A DNA stretch of 25,981 bases from Oribacterium sp. UBA4274 (GCA_002396005.1 DGVW01000069.1:705-26685), one strand, 5' to 3'. Counted from the first letter of the stretch, positions 7,391 to 16,059 are shown. Numbers and translations are program-made. The notes: generated by a model from the letters alone, not told the origin.

Positions 7391-7425
7391 AAGCCGAAAT
7401 CGAAAAACCGATTTCGGCTTTTTTT
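7391..7425 (+). terminator. Strong rho-independent terminator after citC
   Basis: AAGCCGAAATCG (7391-7402) pairs perfectly with CGATTTCGGCTT (7409-7420) around a 6-nt loop and runs into seven T residues (7419-7425). It closes the citrate lyase region. Confidence 0.93.
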
Positions 7426-7435
7426 CTAAAAAATA

Positions 7436-7463
7436 TTGTTAAAATACTATCATTATTTATAAA
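7436..7463 (+). promoter_or_regulatory. Candidate promoter for the acetylesterase gene
   Basis: TTGTTA (7436-7441) and TATAAA (7458-7463) are spaced by 16 bp, just after the citC terminator and upstream of the esterase. Confidence 0.5.
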
Positions 7464-7498
7464 TTTGTGAAATCATATGGGAGAGACAAAGCAACGAT

Positions 7499-9481
7499 AT
7501 GATTACATTTTCAGAGGGGCAAGGCATCACAATGGAACAGAATTCATATGAAAAAAATACAGATATAAAAAATATACAGGAGACAATTTCCTTAAAACTG
7601 ACCAGGTTTTTGAGTAACGGTGCGGTGCTTGAACACAAAAAACCTATCCAAATATGGGGCTACGGTGTGCCGGGAGCAAAGGTTACAGCGGTTTTTGATC
7701 ATTTTACCGGGTACGGTGAAATCGGGAGGAACGGTCGGTTTGATATCGAGCTTCCTGTACATGAAGCCGGCGGACCATATGAGCTTACAGTATCGGATGA
7801 TCATAATCACAAAGTGACAGTCAAAGATATCATGGTAGGGGCGGTATGGTACTGTTCAGGACAGTCCAACATGGATCTCATGATGGAACGAGTTAAAGAC
7901 AGTTATCCGGAGATACTTTCCGATTGTGCAGATGATGGAATACGTATCTTCAAAATAGATACTGCTGTTAATTATCATGGGCCGCTTATGGAGCCTGAAA
8001 GCGGGGAGTGGAAAAAGGCAGAACCAAACAACATACTTTCATTTTCAGCTACAGCATATTTCTTTGCGAGAAAGCTCCGGGAGAAAACAGGGCTTTGTGT
8101 GGGAATACTTCATGCCTCTCTGGGAGGATCAAGAATCCATGGGTGGATGTCCAGGGAGATGCTTGAAGGATACGATGAGCTTCTTGCAGAAGCAGATTTA
8201 TACGGTAATGATGAGTATCTTGCAGGGCAGATAAGGAAAAATGAAGAAGGCACCATGAAGTGGCACGAGGAGCTGGATAAAGCGGATCAGGGAATCATTA
8301 ACTCCTGGCAATCAGGTATCGGAGATGACGAGGACAAATGTATAAATCTTCCCGTTGTATTTGAAGATACTGAGCTTAATGGATTTACCGGAAGCATCTG
8401 GTTTGAAAAGAAGTTCAATGTGCCTGTGGAAATGGCCGGTAAACCTGCAGAATTATGGATGGGAACTATGGTGGACTCAGATACTATGTATCTAAATGGA
8501 CAGAAAATCGGTGAGACATTGTATCAGTATCCTCCGAGAAAATATCATGTGCCGGAGGCTGTATTACATGCCGGAATAAATACTCTCGTTGTCAGACTTA
8601 TCGTAGAAAAAGGACAGGGCCGTTGGACACCGGGTAAGGGTTATTTTCTGTTTAATGACCAGGGCGTTGTCGATCTTAAAGGTTCCTGGAGATATAAAGT
8701 CGGGGCCACTTGTGGCTGCAGTCCGGAGATTGACTTCGTTAACTGGAAAGCAACCGGACTGTTTAATGCCATGTGTGCTCCTTGCACGAATTATCCCGTA
8801 GAGGGCATCGTCTGGTATCAGGGGGAGGAAAATGCTCCTCTCAAATGGGATTATCTGGATCTGACGAAACGACAGATTGAGGGATATCGAAAGCTCTGGA
8901 AAGATGATAAACTTCCGTATATTTTTGTTCAGCTTCCAAACTATAACGAGAATTACAGCGGTATCTCCGGAAAGTGGGCGCCTCTTCGTGAGTGTCAAAG
9001 GCTGGCGGCAAATGAAACCTGTACGGGAATGATCGTTAGTATGGACCTTGGGGAAGACAATGACCTTCATCCACATGGAAAGAAGAGGATAGGTGAACGT
9101 CTTGCTGCTCAGGCTCTTCATATGGTTTATGACATGAAGGGTGAGTATACAGGGCCGGCACCGTATAGTTTCGATATCACGGACAACCCTGATGGAAGCA
9201 TGATTGAGATAAGACTCACACATGCAGAGGGAATATATGCGGCTTCAGAGGATAAGGGGGATGAGATAAAGGATTTTACAGTATGTGATACTGATGGTAA
9301 TCTGATTGATGCTGAAGTAAAGTTAGGAGATAACAGGATAGAGCTTTTTACAACAGTGCCAAAACAGAATATCAAAGAAATCAGGTATCTTTATGATGAT
9401 ACGAATCATGGTGGACTCGTATATAATTCTGAAAAGTTTCCGATGAGCCCTTTTATTTTAAAGTGTTGTCAGAATGATTAA
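7499..9481 (+). CDS. SGNH-type carbohydrate acetylesterase (sialate O-acetylesterase-like)
   Basis: The protein shows the SGNH hydrolase blocks: CSGQSNMD with the presumed nucleophile Ser123, VGILHASLGGSRIHGWM (oxyanion region), WYQGEENA at about 439-446, and DLHPHGKK with Asp522/His524 completing the triad. A beta-sandwich resembling the sugar-binding domain of GH2 enzymes is inserted at about 295-377 (GFTGSIWFEKKF ... LNTLVVRL-type segment), the layout described for CE20-like xylan and xyloglucan acetylesterases. There is no signal peptide, so it likely acts in the cytoplasm on imported oligosaccharides. The GH67 gene next door points to removal of acetyl groups from xylan fragments rather than from sialic acid. 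ATG 7532 (AAGG 7 nt upstream) is an equally plausible start, which would shorten the protein by 11 residues. A terminator follows. Confidence 0.8.
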   Translation: MITFSEGQGITMEQNSYEKNTDIKNIQETISLKLTRFLSNGAVLEHKKPIQIWGYGVPGAKVTAVFDHFTGYGEIGRNGRFDIELPVHEAGGPYELTVSDDHNHKVTVKDIMVGAVWYCSGQSNMDLMMERVKDSYPEILSDCADDGIRIFKIDTAVNYHGPLMEPESGEWKKAEPNNILSFSATAYFFARKLREKTGLCVGILHASLGGSRIHGWMSREMLEGYDELLAEADLYGNDEYLAGQIRKNEEGTMKWHEELDKADQGIINSWQSGIGDDEDKCINLPVVFEDTELNGFTGSIWFEKKFNVPVEMAGKPAELWMGTMVDSDTMYLNGQKIGETLYQYPPRKYHVPEAVLHAGINTLVVRLIVEKGQGRWTPGKGYFLFNDQGVVDLKGSWRYKVGATCGCSPEIDFVNWKATGLFNAMCAPCTNYPVEGIVWYQGEENAPLKWDYLDLTKRQIEGYRKLWKDDKLPYIFVQLPNYNENYSGISGKWAPLRECQRLAANETCTGMIVSMDLGEDNDLHPHGKKRIGERLAAQALHMVYDMKGEYTGPAPYSFDITDNPDGSMIEIRLTHAEGIYAASEDKGDEIKDFTVCDTDGNLIDAEVKLGDNRIELFTTVPKQNIKEIRYLYDDTNHGGLVYNSEKFPMSPFILKCCQND

Positions 9482-9558
9482 TAGTTTTTGCTGAATCAGC
9501 AGGTAGTTCAGCGGTACAACAATCACGTCATATTGTTTTTGACAATTCGATATTTATG

Positions 9559-9622
9559 AAAAAAGAAAGCCGGATGCAGTTTAGAACTTACACTTTCTAT
9601 AACTGCAAGGGCTTTCTTTTTT
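9559..9622 (+). terminator. Long A/T-flanked terminator, probably bidirectional
   Basis: AAAAAAGAAAGCC (9559-9571) pairs exactly with GGCTTTCTTTTTT (9610-9622), and a second helix TGCAGTT/AACTGCA (9575-9581/9601-9607) stacks inside. The outer arms supply a T tract on either strand. It lies in the 313-bp gap (9482-9794) between the esterase and GH67 genes, showing that the two are transcribed separately. Confidence 0.88.
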
Positions 9623-9737
9623 GCCACACATTTATACAAATTAAAGATAATTTGGACATAGCAAATTATTTTAAAATAATCTTTGATTTTTACAAATCGA
9701 CATTGTTTTTTCCATTTATCAAGATAATCAATTCCGC

Positions 9738-9768
9738 TATTATATAGTAAAAATGAACGAAAAGTTCA
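9738..9768 (+). promoter_or_regulatory. Candidate -10 element and inverted repeat upstream of the GH67 gene
   Basis: TATTAT (9738-9743) could serve as a -10 element; the -35 region 17 bp upstream (TTTATC) is poor, which suits an activated promoter. Just downstream is TGAAC-gaaaa-GTTCA (9754-9768), a 15-bp perfect inverted repeat placed where a repressor or activator site would act. The AraC-type protein at 15065 is the only regulator in the cluster, but linking it to this site is inference. Confidence 0.4.
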
Positions 9769-9794
9769 GAAGTAATAAAAAGGAATTGTGAAAA

Positions 9795-11768
9795 ATGGAA
9801 ATAGAATTTGCAACAAAGCGAGACTTGTGTTGGCTTAATAAGCCAATCAAAGGCCGATTTAAGACATTTTCAATAGAAGATTTCTCGAATAAATCTCATA
9901 TGATCCATGATACAATCTGTATGGAAATTTCTCGATTATTTCCAAATGCAGAGGCCAATAGTGAAACTGATAGCGATTTGCAGTTTGTAAAAACAGAAGA
10001 TGAGCTTAAAGACGGCTTCAGGATATTGCGTGAGGGTGACAAAATAAAGATTCTGGCGTCTGAAGAGATTGGATACCTGCATGGATTGTTTGCTCTCTAT
10101 GAGATACTCGCAGGGGAAAGAAAGGCAGATTATCCGTACACTTCCATTCCAGATCAGAACATTCGCATGCTGAATCACTGGGACAACTTTGATGGGTCTA
10201 TCGAAAGAGGCTACGCAGGAGATTCGATATTTTATAACAACAATGAATTCAGAGACGATTTTGATCTTTTGACTCAATATGCCAGACTTCTTTGTTCTGT
10301 CGGAATCAATGCTGTATCTGTAAATAATGTAAATGTTCATCACAGGGAAACATTCTTTATTGAGAAACCTGCACTTATGCATTTTAGAAAAATAGCAGAT
10401 ATTTTTGAAGCTTATGGCATTAAATTATTTTTATCGATAAATTTTGCAGCGCCTATCACTGTCGGGGAACTTGATACCGCAGATCCTTGCGATGAAAGAG
10501 TCAAAAGATGGTGGTCAGGTATCGCGGACAGCATATATGAGGAAATACCTCAGTTTGGCGGATTTCTGGTGAAGGCGGATTCAGAAGGAGAACCGGGACC
10601 TTTCACCTATAACAGGACTCATGCAGATGGAGCAAATATGCTTGGCGAAGCTATAGCTCCTCACGGCGGAATCATTATCTGGAGATGCTTCGTATACAAT
10701 TGTCAGCAGTCCTGGAAGGACAGAAGCCTTGATCGCGCTAATGCAGCTTATGATCTGTTCAGCACACTGGATGGAGAGTTCGCTGATAATGTTATCCTTC
10801 AGATCAAAAACGGACCTATAGATTTCCAGATCCGTGAGCCGGTTTCTCCGCTGCTCGGAGTGCTGCATAAAACCAATCAGATACTTGAATTCCAGATTAC
10901 ACAGGAATACACAGGACACCAGATAGATCAGTGCTTCCTGCTTCCGATGTGGAAAGAAGTTATGGATTATGACACGAAGTATGACGGAAGCGAGCTCGTT
11001 AAGGATATCGTGAGAGACTTTTCACCGGTTAAGAAAAACAGCGGAATCGCAGCAGTTGTTAATGTAGGTATGGATGAAAACTGGACCGGAAACAAGCTGG
11101 CTCAGGCAAATCTTTTTGGATATGGTCTTATGTGCTGGGACAATTCCCTATCATCTGAAGAAATCGCAAGAAGATGGGTGAGATTGACATTTTCACTTGG
11201 TGAAAAAGATGAGAATGAGATGGTCAACATGCTTATGACTTCTCGTGAAACCTATGAGGATTATACTTGTCCTTTGGGAGTAGGGTTCATGTGCAGACCA
11301 AATATCCATTATGGGGTTGATGTTGACGGATACGAATATGACAGATGGGGCACATATCACTATGCGGATCGCAACGGCATCGGACGTGAGCGAAGCCTTG
11401 GTTCAGGAACAGGGTATACAAGACGTTATTCAGACAGTCGGTTTAAAGAGTATGAAGATCTGAATACATGTCCTGACGAACTTCTGTTATTTATGCATCA
11501 TGTCTCCTATGATCATGTTCTTCATTCCGGAAAAACAGTGATACAGCATATATATGATACACATTTTGAGGGTGTAGAGAGGGTAGAAAATTATATCTCC
11601 TTTATCCGAAGCCTGAAGGGCAAAATACAGGATACGGATTATGACAATATCCTTACGAGAAGTGAGAAACAGCTTGCGACAGCTATTGAGTGGAGAGACA
11701 CCATCAACACTTATTTCTATCGTAAGTCGGGAATAGAAGATGTACAGCATAGACAAATCTATGCGTGA
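9795..11768 (+). CDS. aguA: Alpha-glucuronidase, glycoside hydrolase family 67
   Basis: GH67 enzymes remove (4-O-methyl)glucuronic acid from the non-reducing end xylose of xylo-oligosaccharides (aldouronic acids). The catalytic region is intact: KADSEGEPGP with the general acid Glu264, KNGPIDFQIREP with Asp343, and LEFQITQEYTGHQ with Glu371. The spacings of 79 and 28 residues equal those of Geobacillus stearothermophilus AguA (Glu285, Asp364, Glu392, as I recall the numbering). The N-terminal GH67 domain (about 1-110) and the C-terminal helical dimerisation region with YHYADRNGIGRERS are also recognisable. The length of 657 is normal. There is no signal peptide, so it is intracellular. AAGGA (9780-9784) precedes ATG 9795. 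The importer genes follow in the same direction 63 bp downstream. Confidence 0.96.
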   Translation: MEIEFATKRDLCWLNKPIKGRFKTFSIEDFSNKSHMIHDTICMEISRLFPNAEANSETDSDLQFVKTEDELKDGFRILREGDKIKILASEEIGYLHGLFALYEILAGERKADYPYTSIPDQNIRMLNHWDNFDGSIERGYAGDSIFYNNNEFRDDFDLLTQYARLLCSVGINAVSVNNVNVHHRETFFIEKPALMHFRKIADIFEAYGIKLFLSINFAAPITVGELDTADPCDERVKRWWSGIADSIYEEIPQFGGFLVKADSEGEPGPFTYNRTHADGANMLGEAIAPHGGIIIWRCFVYNCQQSWKDRSLDRANAAYDLFSTLDGEFADNVILQIKNGPIDFQIREPVSPLLGVLHKTNQILEFQITQEYTGHQIDQCFLLPMWKEVMDYDTKYDGSELVKDIVRDFSPVKKNSGIAAVVNVGMDENWTGNKLAQANLFGYGLMCWDNSLSSEEIARRWVRLTFSLGEKDENEMVNMLMTSRETYEDYTCPLGVGFMCRPNIHYGVDVDGYEYDRWGTYHYADRNGIGRERSLGSGTGYTRRYSDSRFKEYEDLNTCPDELLLFMHHVSYDHVLHSGKTVIQHIYDTHFEGVERVENYISFIRSLKGKIQDTDYDNILTRSEKQLATAIEWRDTINTYFYRKSGIEDVQHRQIYA

Positions 11769-11831
11769 AATAATTTCAAATCAGATAATAAAAAATGAAT
11801 TTATATACTCAGTAATGGAGGGGTAAGTAAA

Positions 11832-13190
11832 ATGAAAAGACAGTTAGCAGGTATTTTAGCAGCAGCTATGGCAGCATCACTTATGGCAGGATGCAGCACA
11901 ACAAATGAAGTTCCTGAGGCATCAACAGGTGCAGGAAATGCGCAGCAGGCTTCAGCAGGAGATGGTAAGGGCGTACAGCTCCGTTTCTCATGGTGGGGCA
12001 ATGACGACCGCCATCAGGCAACACAGCAGGCAATCGAGAACTTCAACAATTCAAATGGAGCAGGAATCACAGTAACAGGTGAACCTAGTGGATTTGATAA
12101 TCTGCAGGAGACATTTGCAACCCGTTATGTAGGCGGGACCAATGCTGAAGTCATGACACTGAACTATGACTGGCTGGCAACCTTTGGCTCTAAGGGTGAT
12201 GGTTTCCTGGATTTAAACACAGTTAAAGATACATTTGATTTTACACAGTATGATGAGAATTTCCTGAAGACGGGAATGATGAATGGAGTTCAGGAAGCAA
12301 TTCCTTACGGTCAGAACACTTTGGGATTCTATCTCAACAAGTCAGCATTTGAAAGATACGGCATCACAGAGCTGCCTAAGACATTTGAGGACTATGAGAA
12401 AGATGCTGCAATCGTAACTGAAAAGGATCCTGATAACTATCTTGTAGTAAGCCCGACCATCCGTTTCGCAGCTACCTACTATCTCCAGCAGAAGACAGGA
12501 AAAGCCGAGTTCAATGATGATTACTCCATGAACTGGACAGCAGAGGACTATCAGGATGCAGTAGAGTGGTACAAGGACATGGCTGACAAACATGTTTTCT
12601 GTTCAAGAGAGGATTATGTTGAAAATGTTGGTAACGATCCTGTTTCTGTAGCCCAGAATGAGAAGTTCCTTAACGCAGGCTACCTTGGTGTTATGGAGTG
12701 GACCGGTGGTGTTGCATCCAATGAGGCAACATTAAAGGAAAAAGGAGATACACTTGTAATTGCTGATCTTCCTACTATCGATGATGCCAAGTTCAAGGGT
12801 ACTATGGCAAAACCTTCACTTCTTCTTGCAATTGACAAGAACTGCAAGAATCCTACTGAAGCAGCTCAGTTCCTTCAGTACATCCTGAATGATCCTGAGG
12901 GGGTCAAGATCATGGGTACAAAGAGAGGCATGGTAGCTTCCAAGGCTGCTCAGAAGACACTGGAAGAGGACGGACAGATAACAGGTATCGTTAAGGAAGC
13001 TTACGATTTCACAGACAAGGCTGATGTCATCAATGAGGTTGCATTCTTTGAAGCTGCTGATTTCAACAATGCTTATCAGCAGAACTATGAGCAGTTCGAG
13101 TATGGACAGATCTCAGCTGAGGATTGCGGTAAGGCAATATATGAAGCTAATGCATCAGCCCTTGAGGCACTGAAGGCACAGAACCAGTAA
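11832..13190 (+). CDS. ABC transporter substrate-binding lipoprotein (family 1 sugar type)
   Basis: A typical lipoprotein signal ends in the lipobox LMAGC with the lipidated Cys21, followed by a Ser/Ala/Gln-rich linker and a family 1 extracellular solute-binding fold (VQLRFSWWGNDDRHQATQQA, PYGQNTLGFYLNKSAFERYGI, GTMAKPSLLLAIDKNCKNPTEAAQFLQYIL). It would capture oligosaccharides at the cell surface and deliver them to the two permeases encoded downstream. GGAGGGG (11817-11823) is 8 nt before the ATG. Its place between GH67 and GH120 genes points to aldouronic acids or decorated xylo-oligosaccharides as ligand; this is inferred from context. Codon use looks highly biased, consistent with strong expression. 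Confidence 0.92.
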   Translation: MKRQLAGILAAAMAASLMAGCSTTNEVPEASTGAGNAQQASAGDGKGVQLRFSWWGNDDRHQATQQAIENFNNSNGAGITVTGEPSGFDNLQETFATRYVGGTNAEVMTLNYDWLATFGSKGDGFLDLNTVKDTFDFTQYDENFLKTGMMNGVQEAIPYGQNTLGFYLNKSAFERYGITELPKTFEDYEKDAAIVTEKDPDNYLVVSPTIRFAATYYLQQKTGKAEFNDDYSMNWTAEDYQDAVEWYKDMADKHVFCSREDYVENVGNDPVSVAQNEKFLNAGYLGVMEWTGGVASNEATLKEKGDTLVIADLPTIDDAKFKGTMAKPSLLLAIDKNCKNPTEAAQFLQYILNDPEGVKIMGTKRGMVASKAAQKTLEEDGQITGIVKEAYDFTDKADVINEVAFFEAADFNNAYQQNYEQFEYGQISAEDCGKAIYEANASALEALKAQNQ

Positions 13191-13204
13191 GTTAATTAAG
13201 AATC

Positions 13205-13231
13205 CGGCTGCCGGACATATTCCGGCAGCTG
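13205..13231 (+). promoter_or_regulatory. Intercistronic hairpin between binding protein and permease genes
   Basis: CGGCTGCCGGA (13205-13215) pairs with TCCGGCAGCTG (13221-13231; one G-T pair) around CATAT. There is no T tract, so it is unlikely to be a full terminator. It resembles the RNA stabilising or partial-attenuation hairpins that raise binding protein levels above permease levels in sugar ABC operons. Confidence 0.65.
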
Positions 13232-13248
13232 TATCTAGGAGAACATAT

Positions 13249-14118
13249 ATGAATAAGAGTAAAGTTGGCCTTTTATACATTCTTCCATGGCTCATTGGAT
13301 TCGTATTCCTGACAGCCTATCCTTTCTTAAATGCTTTAGTAACAAGTTTTACCGATTATAACTTGATTGGTTCGGCACATTTCGTTGGCATAGACAATTA
13401 CATCAGCCTTTTTACAAAGAAAGATTTCATCAAGACAATCAATAATACCTTTGTGTATACACTTATGACAGTTCCGCTTCAGCTGGCATTTTCACTTATA
13501 GTTGCATTTATTTTGAATTTTGAACTGAAAGGTATCCGTTTTTACAGAACGGCTTATTATATTCCTTCTATCCTGGGAGGAAACGTTGCAGTTGCAGTCC
13601 TCTGGAGATTTATGTTCCAGCAGAATGGTGTAGTAAACTTCATTCTCGGTAGATTTGGTATTGCGCCTATTGGCTGGTTTTCAAGACCTGCAGGAGCCAT
13701 GACCATCATAATTCTTTTGAAGATCTGGCAGTTTGGTTCATCAATGCTCATATTCCTTGCGGCACTTAAAAATGTTCCTAAGGAACTTTATGAGGCAGCA
13801 GATGTGGATGGCGCTAAAAAGTTCCGTCAGTTCTTTACCATCACCATCCCGCTGATAACACCGACTATTTTCTTTAATCTGGTAATGCAGTTAAACAACG
13901 CATTCCAGGAGTTTAACGGTCCATATCTGGTAACAGGAAATGGTCCTTTAAATGCAACCTACATGACCTCCATGTTTATCTATGATAACGCATTTAAATA
14001 TTATCGAATGGGTTATGCAAGTGCTGCAAGTTGGGTTCTGTTCAGCATTATCGTTGTGATCACACTTGTTCTTTTCTATACACAGGATAAGTGGGTATTC
14101 TATTCAGATGAGGGTTGA
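13249..14118 (+). CDS. Sugar ABC transporter permease (MalF/UgpA type)
   Basis: This 289-residue integral membrane protein has about six hydrophobic helices, starting with LLYILPWLIGFVFLTAYPFL. It carries the cytoplasmic EAA loop EAADVDGAKKFRQFFTITIP (about residues 181-200), which docks to the ATPase. AGGAG (13237-13241) lies upstream of ATG 13249. It pairs with the next gene product to form the membrane channel for the oligosaccharide bound by the lipoprotein. No ATPase gene is present in the window, so a shared MsmX/UgpC-type ATPase encoded elsewhere is likely, as is common for this transporter class. Confidence 0.93.
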   Translation: MNKSKVGLLYILPWLIGFVFLTAYPFLNALVTSFTDYNLIGSAHFVGIDNYISLFTKKDFIKTINNTFVYTLMTVPLQLAFSLIVAFILNFELKGIRFYRTAYYIPSILGGNVAVAVLWRFMFQQNGVVNFILGRFGIAPIGWFSRPAGAMTIIILLKIWQFGSSMLIFLAALKNVPKELYEAADVDGAKKFRQFFTITIPLITPTIFFNLVMQLNNAFQEFNGPYLVTGNGPLNATYMTSMFIYDNAFKYYRMGYASAASWVLFSIIVVITLVLFYTQDKWVFYSDEG

Positions 14119-14179
14119 TGAGATGAATACAAATAATAGTGCCTACGAGATGAGGGTTGATAGTATGAGTACAGATAAT
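14107..14179 (+). repeat. Tandem duplication of the translation start region of the second permease gene
   Basis: The segments 14107-14137 and 14149-14179 match at 26 of 31 positions with a period of 42 bp (14 codons, in frame). Each copy contains GATGAGGGTTGAT followed by an ATG at 14123 or 14165 with GAGGG 8 nt upstream, so there are two equivalent start sites. Confidence 0.75.
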
Positions 14180-15052
14180 AAAAGAACTATGTCCAGAGAA
14201 CTCCGCAGACAACGGAGTGAAGAAATCAGTAAAGCCATCCGCTATATAATCCTTACAGTAGGAGCTTTCATAATGATTTATCCGATCCTCTGGCTGATCG
14301 GTGGAACCTTTAAGGACAATAGTGAAATATTTACTTCCATTAGTTTTATTCCGTCGCATATTGACTTTAAAGCTTACGCAGATGGCTGGCACACCAGAAC
14401 ACAGTACAATTTCGGAAAGTACTATCTCAATACTTTTATGTATGTAATTCCGAAGATTTTCTTTACAGTGGCATCAAGTACACTGGTTGCATACGGTTTT
14501 GCAAGATTTGAGTTTCCGTTTAAAAAGATACTTTTTGCATTGTTTATGTCTACTCTGTTTTTACCGCAGGTAGTTATCCGTATACCACTGTATCTCATGT
14601 GGAAGAAATTCGGTCTTCTGGATACTTATATCCCATTGATTGCAACATCAGTGTTTGCCAATGAACCCTTCTTCGTATTCATGATCATACAGTTCCTGAG
14701 ATCAACACCTACGTATCTAGATGAAGCGGCAACTCTTGACGGATGTAATTCATTCCAGCGCCTTATATTCATCATATTACCGGTACTTAAGCCGACTATA
14801 GTTAGCTGCCTTATATTCCAGTTTATCTGGAGTTTCAATGATTTCCTCGGACCGCTCATCTACATCACAAGTCTAGCGAAGTATCCTGTATCACTGGCAC
14901 TCAAGATGTCTGTAGATACATCAAGTGGTGTAGTTGCATGGAACCAGATACTCGCAATGTCTTTCATAGCACTGCTTCCGGCTATTATTCTTTACTTTGT
15001 GGCACAGAAATATTTTACAGAAGGTATAGCTGCTTCCGGCGTTAAGGGCTAA
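14123..15052 (+). CDS. Sugar ABC transporter permease (MalG/UgpE type)
   Basis: The membrane protein has about six helices (first at YIILTVGAFIMIYPILWLIGG) and the EAA loop DEAATLDGCNSFQRLIFIILP, the family signature for the second permease of a sugar importer. I place the start at ATG 14123 (309 residues), with GAGGG (14110-14114) 8 nt upstream, 4 bp after the stop of the first permease. A second start with the same spacing lies at 14165, inside a tandem duplication; the shorter form (295 residues) would still contain all helices. Codons farther upstream in frame have no ribosome site. Confidence 0.92.
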   Translation: MNTNNSAYEMRVDSMSTDNKRTMSRELRRQRSEEISKAIRYIILTVGAFIMIYPILWLIGGTFKDNSEIFTSISFIPSHIDFKAYADGWHTRTQYNFGKYYLNTFMYVIPKIFFTVASSTLVAYGFARFEFPFKKILFALFMSTLFLPQVVIRIPLYLMWKKFGLLDTYIPLIATSVFANEPFFVFMIIQFLRSTPTYLDEAATLDGCNSFQRLIFIILPVLKPTIVSCLIFQFIWSFNDFLGPLIYITSLAKYPVSLALKMSVDTSSGVVAWNQILAMSFIALLPAIILYFVAQKYFTEGIAASGVKG

Positions 15053-15064
15053 ATAACAAATAAT

Positions 15065-15859
15065 ATGAACGTATACAATTACAGCAATCTCGTTCCGGAG
15101 GTGCATTATTTCATCCATAGAAAGTGCACCCCGGAATGGTGTATCACACCCATGACCATCCCCTTTACAGATTTCACATATGTTGTAAAAGGTGCGGCGG
15201 TCTATCATATCAATGACAAGACTTATATAGCAAAAGCAGGAGATATTATCTACATTCCCAAAGGATCACGGCGTCAGGCAGAGTGCGTCGTTGATGATCT
15301 GATGGAATGCTATGCTGTAAATCTGATGTTTAAAGATACTCAGGGGCAGGATGTGCAGCTGCCTATGGATACCATTACCAATATACGGCAGCAGCCTAAG
15401 GTTCTCGAGATACTTCATGACCTGGAAGAGGTGTGGAAGCTAAGAGAACCGGGATATCAGCTTAAAGCCCGCGGACTCGCGTGTCTGTATGTTGCGGAGG
15501 TGATGTCTGTTTATGAAAAGAAGTTAAGTGAACAGGTAGATCCCCGGATCACAGAGACGATCAAGTACATGAAAACACATTATCATGAGCCTCTCAGTAT
15601 AACAGGTGCTGCTGATTATTACGGACTTCATCCAAACTACTATGGAAATATCTTTAAAAAGATTACCGGTGTGAGTTTCAATCAGAAGCTTATGGAGATT
15701 CGTATTGAAATAGCTAAAAACATGTTATACAGCGGAGAATACAGTGTTTCTCAGGTTGCAGAGCAATGTGGATTTTCTGACATTTACTATTTCAGTAAGG
15801 CCTTTAAAAAGGCTGTAGGGGTGAACCCGTCTATTTTGATCCCGGGATGGGTTGAGTAA
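15065..15859 (+). CDS. AraC-family transcriptional regulator with cupin sensor domain
   Basis: Residues about 25-95 form a cupin-like sugar-sensing domain (YVVKGAAVYHINDKTYIAKAGD, IIYIPKGSRRQ). Residues 160-262 form a double helix-turn-helix of the AraC type, with recognition segments LSITGAADYYGLHPNYYGNIF and YSVSQVAEQCGFSDIYYFSKAF, then the conserved FKKAVGVNPS. It begins only 12 bp after the second permease stop and has no clear ribosome site, suggesting low-level translation as the last gene of the importer operon. It likely activates the glucuronoxylan genes in response to an imported sugar; the ligand is unknown. Candidate sites are the inverted repeats at 9754-9768 and 15939-15965. Confidence 0.92.
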   Translation: MNVYNYSNLVPEVHYFIHRKCTPEWCITPMTIPFTDFTYVVKGAAVYHINDKTYIAKAGDIIYIPKGSRRQAECVVDDLMECYAVNLMFKDTQGQDVQLPMDTITNIRQQPKVLEILHDLEEVWKLREPGYQLKARGLACLYVAEVMSVYEKKLSEQVDPRITETIKYMKTHYHEPLSITGAADYYGLHPNYYGNIFKKITGVSFNQKLMEIRIEIAKNMLYSGEYSVSQVAEQCGFSDIYYFSKAFKKAVGVNPSILIPGWVE

Positions 15860-15928
15860 AATAATCAAATAGAAAGATTCTTTATAAAATAGTTGGATAC
15901 TTTATATTTTTAACGAGGGTAAAGAAAA

Positions 15929-15965
15929 TATAATACAGCTAAATCATAGATGGAGTGTGATTTAG
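15929..15965 (+). promoter_or_regulatory. Candidate promoter with an inverted repeat ahead of the GH120 gene
   Basis: TATAAT (15929-15934) is a consensus -10, with no good -35 at 17 bp (A/T-rich). CTAAATCA (15939-15946) and TGATTTAG (15958-15965) form an 8-bp perfect inverted repeat straddling the expected start of transcription, a typical operator position. The 200-bp gap between the regulator and GH120 genes otherwise shows only A/G-rich leader. Confidence 0.5.
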
Positions 15966-16059
15966 TATGGAACTAAAGCATTTCTGAATGCACTGTTTTA
16001 TCTGCCGTTTTTCGGAGAACTGGAAGAAGAAAAGAACGAAAGAGAAAGGAAAAAACAAG

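Noticed and set aside
8564..9223. 219-codon minus-strand frame within the esterase gene
   Set aside because: It lies entirely antisense to a well-identified esterase and has no recognisable domain or ribosome site.
15988..16059. 24-residue N-terminal extension of the GH120 enzyme
   Set aside because: It is Lys/Arg-rich and not a signal peptide, with no ribosome site upstream. ATG 16060 has AAAGGA at correct spacing and begins at the conserved first strand.
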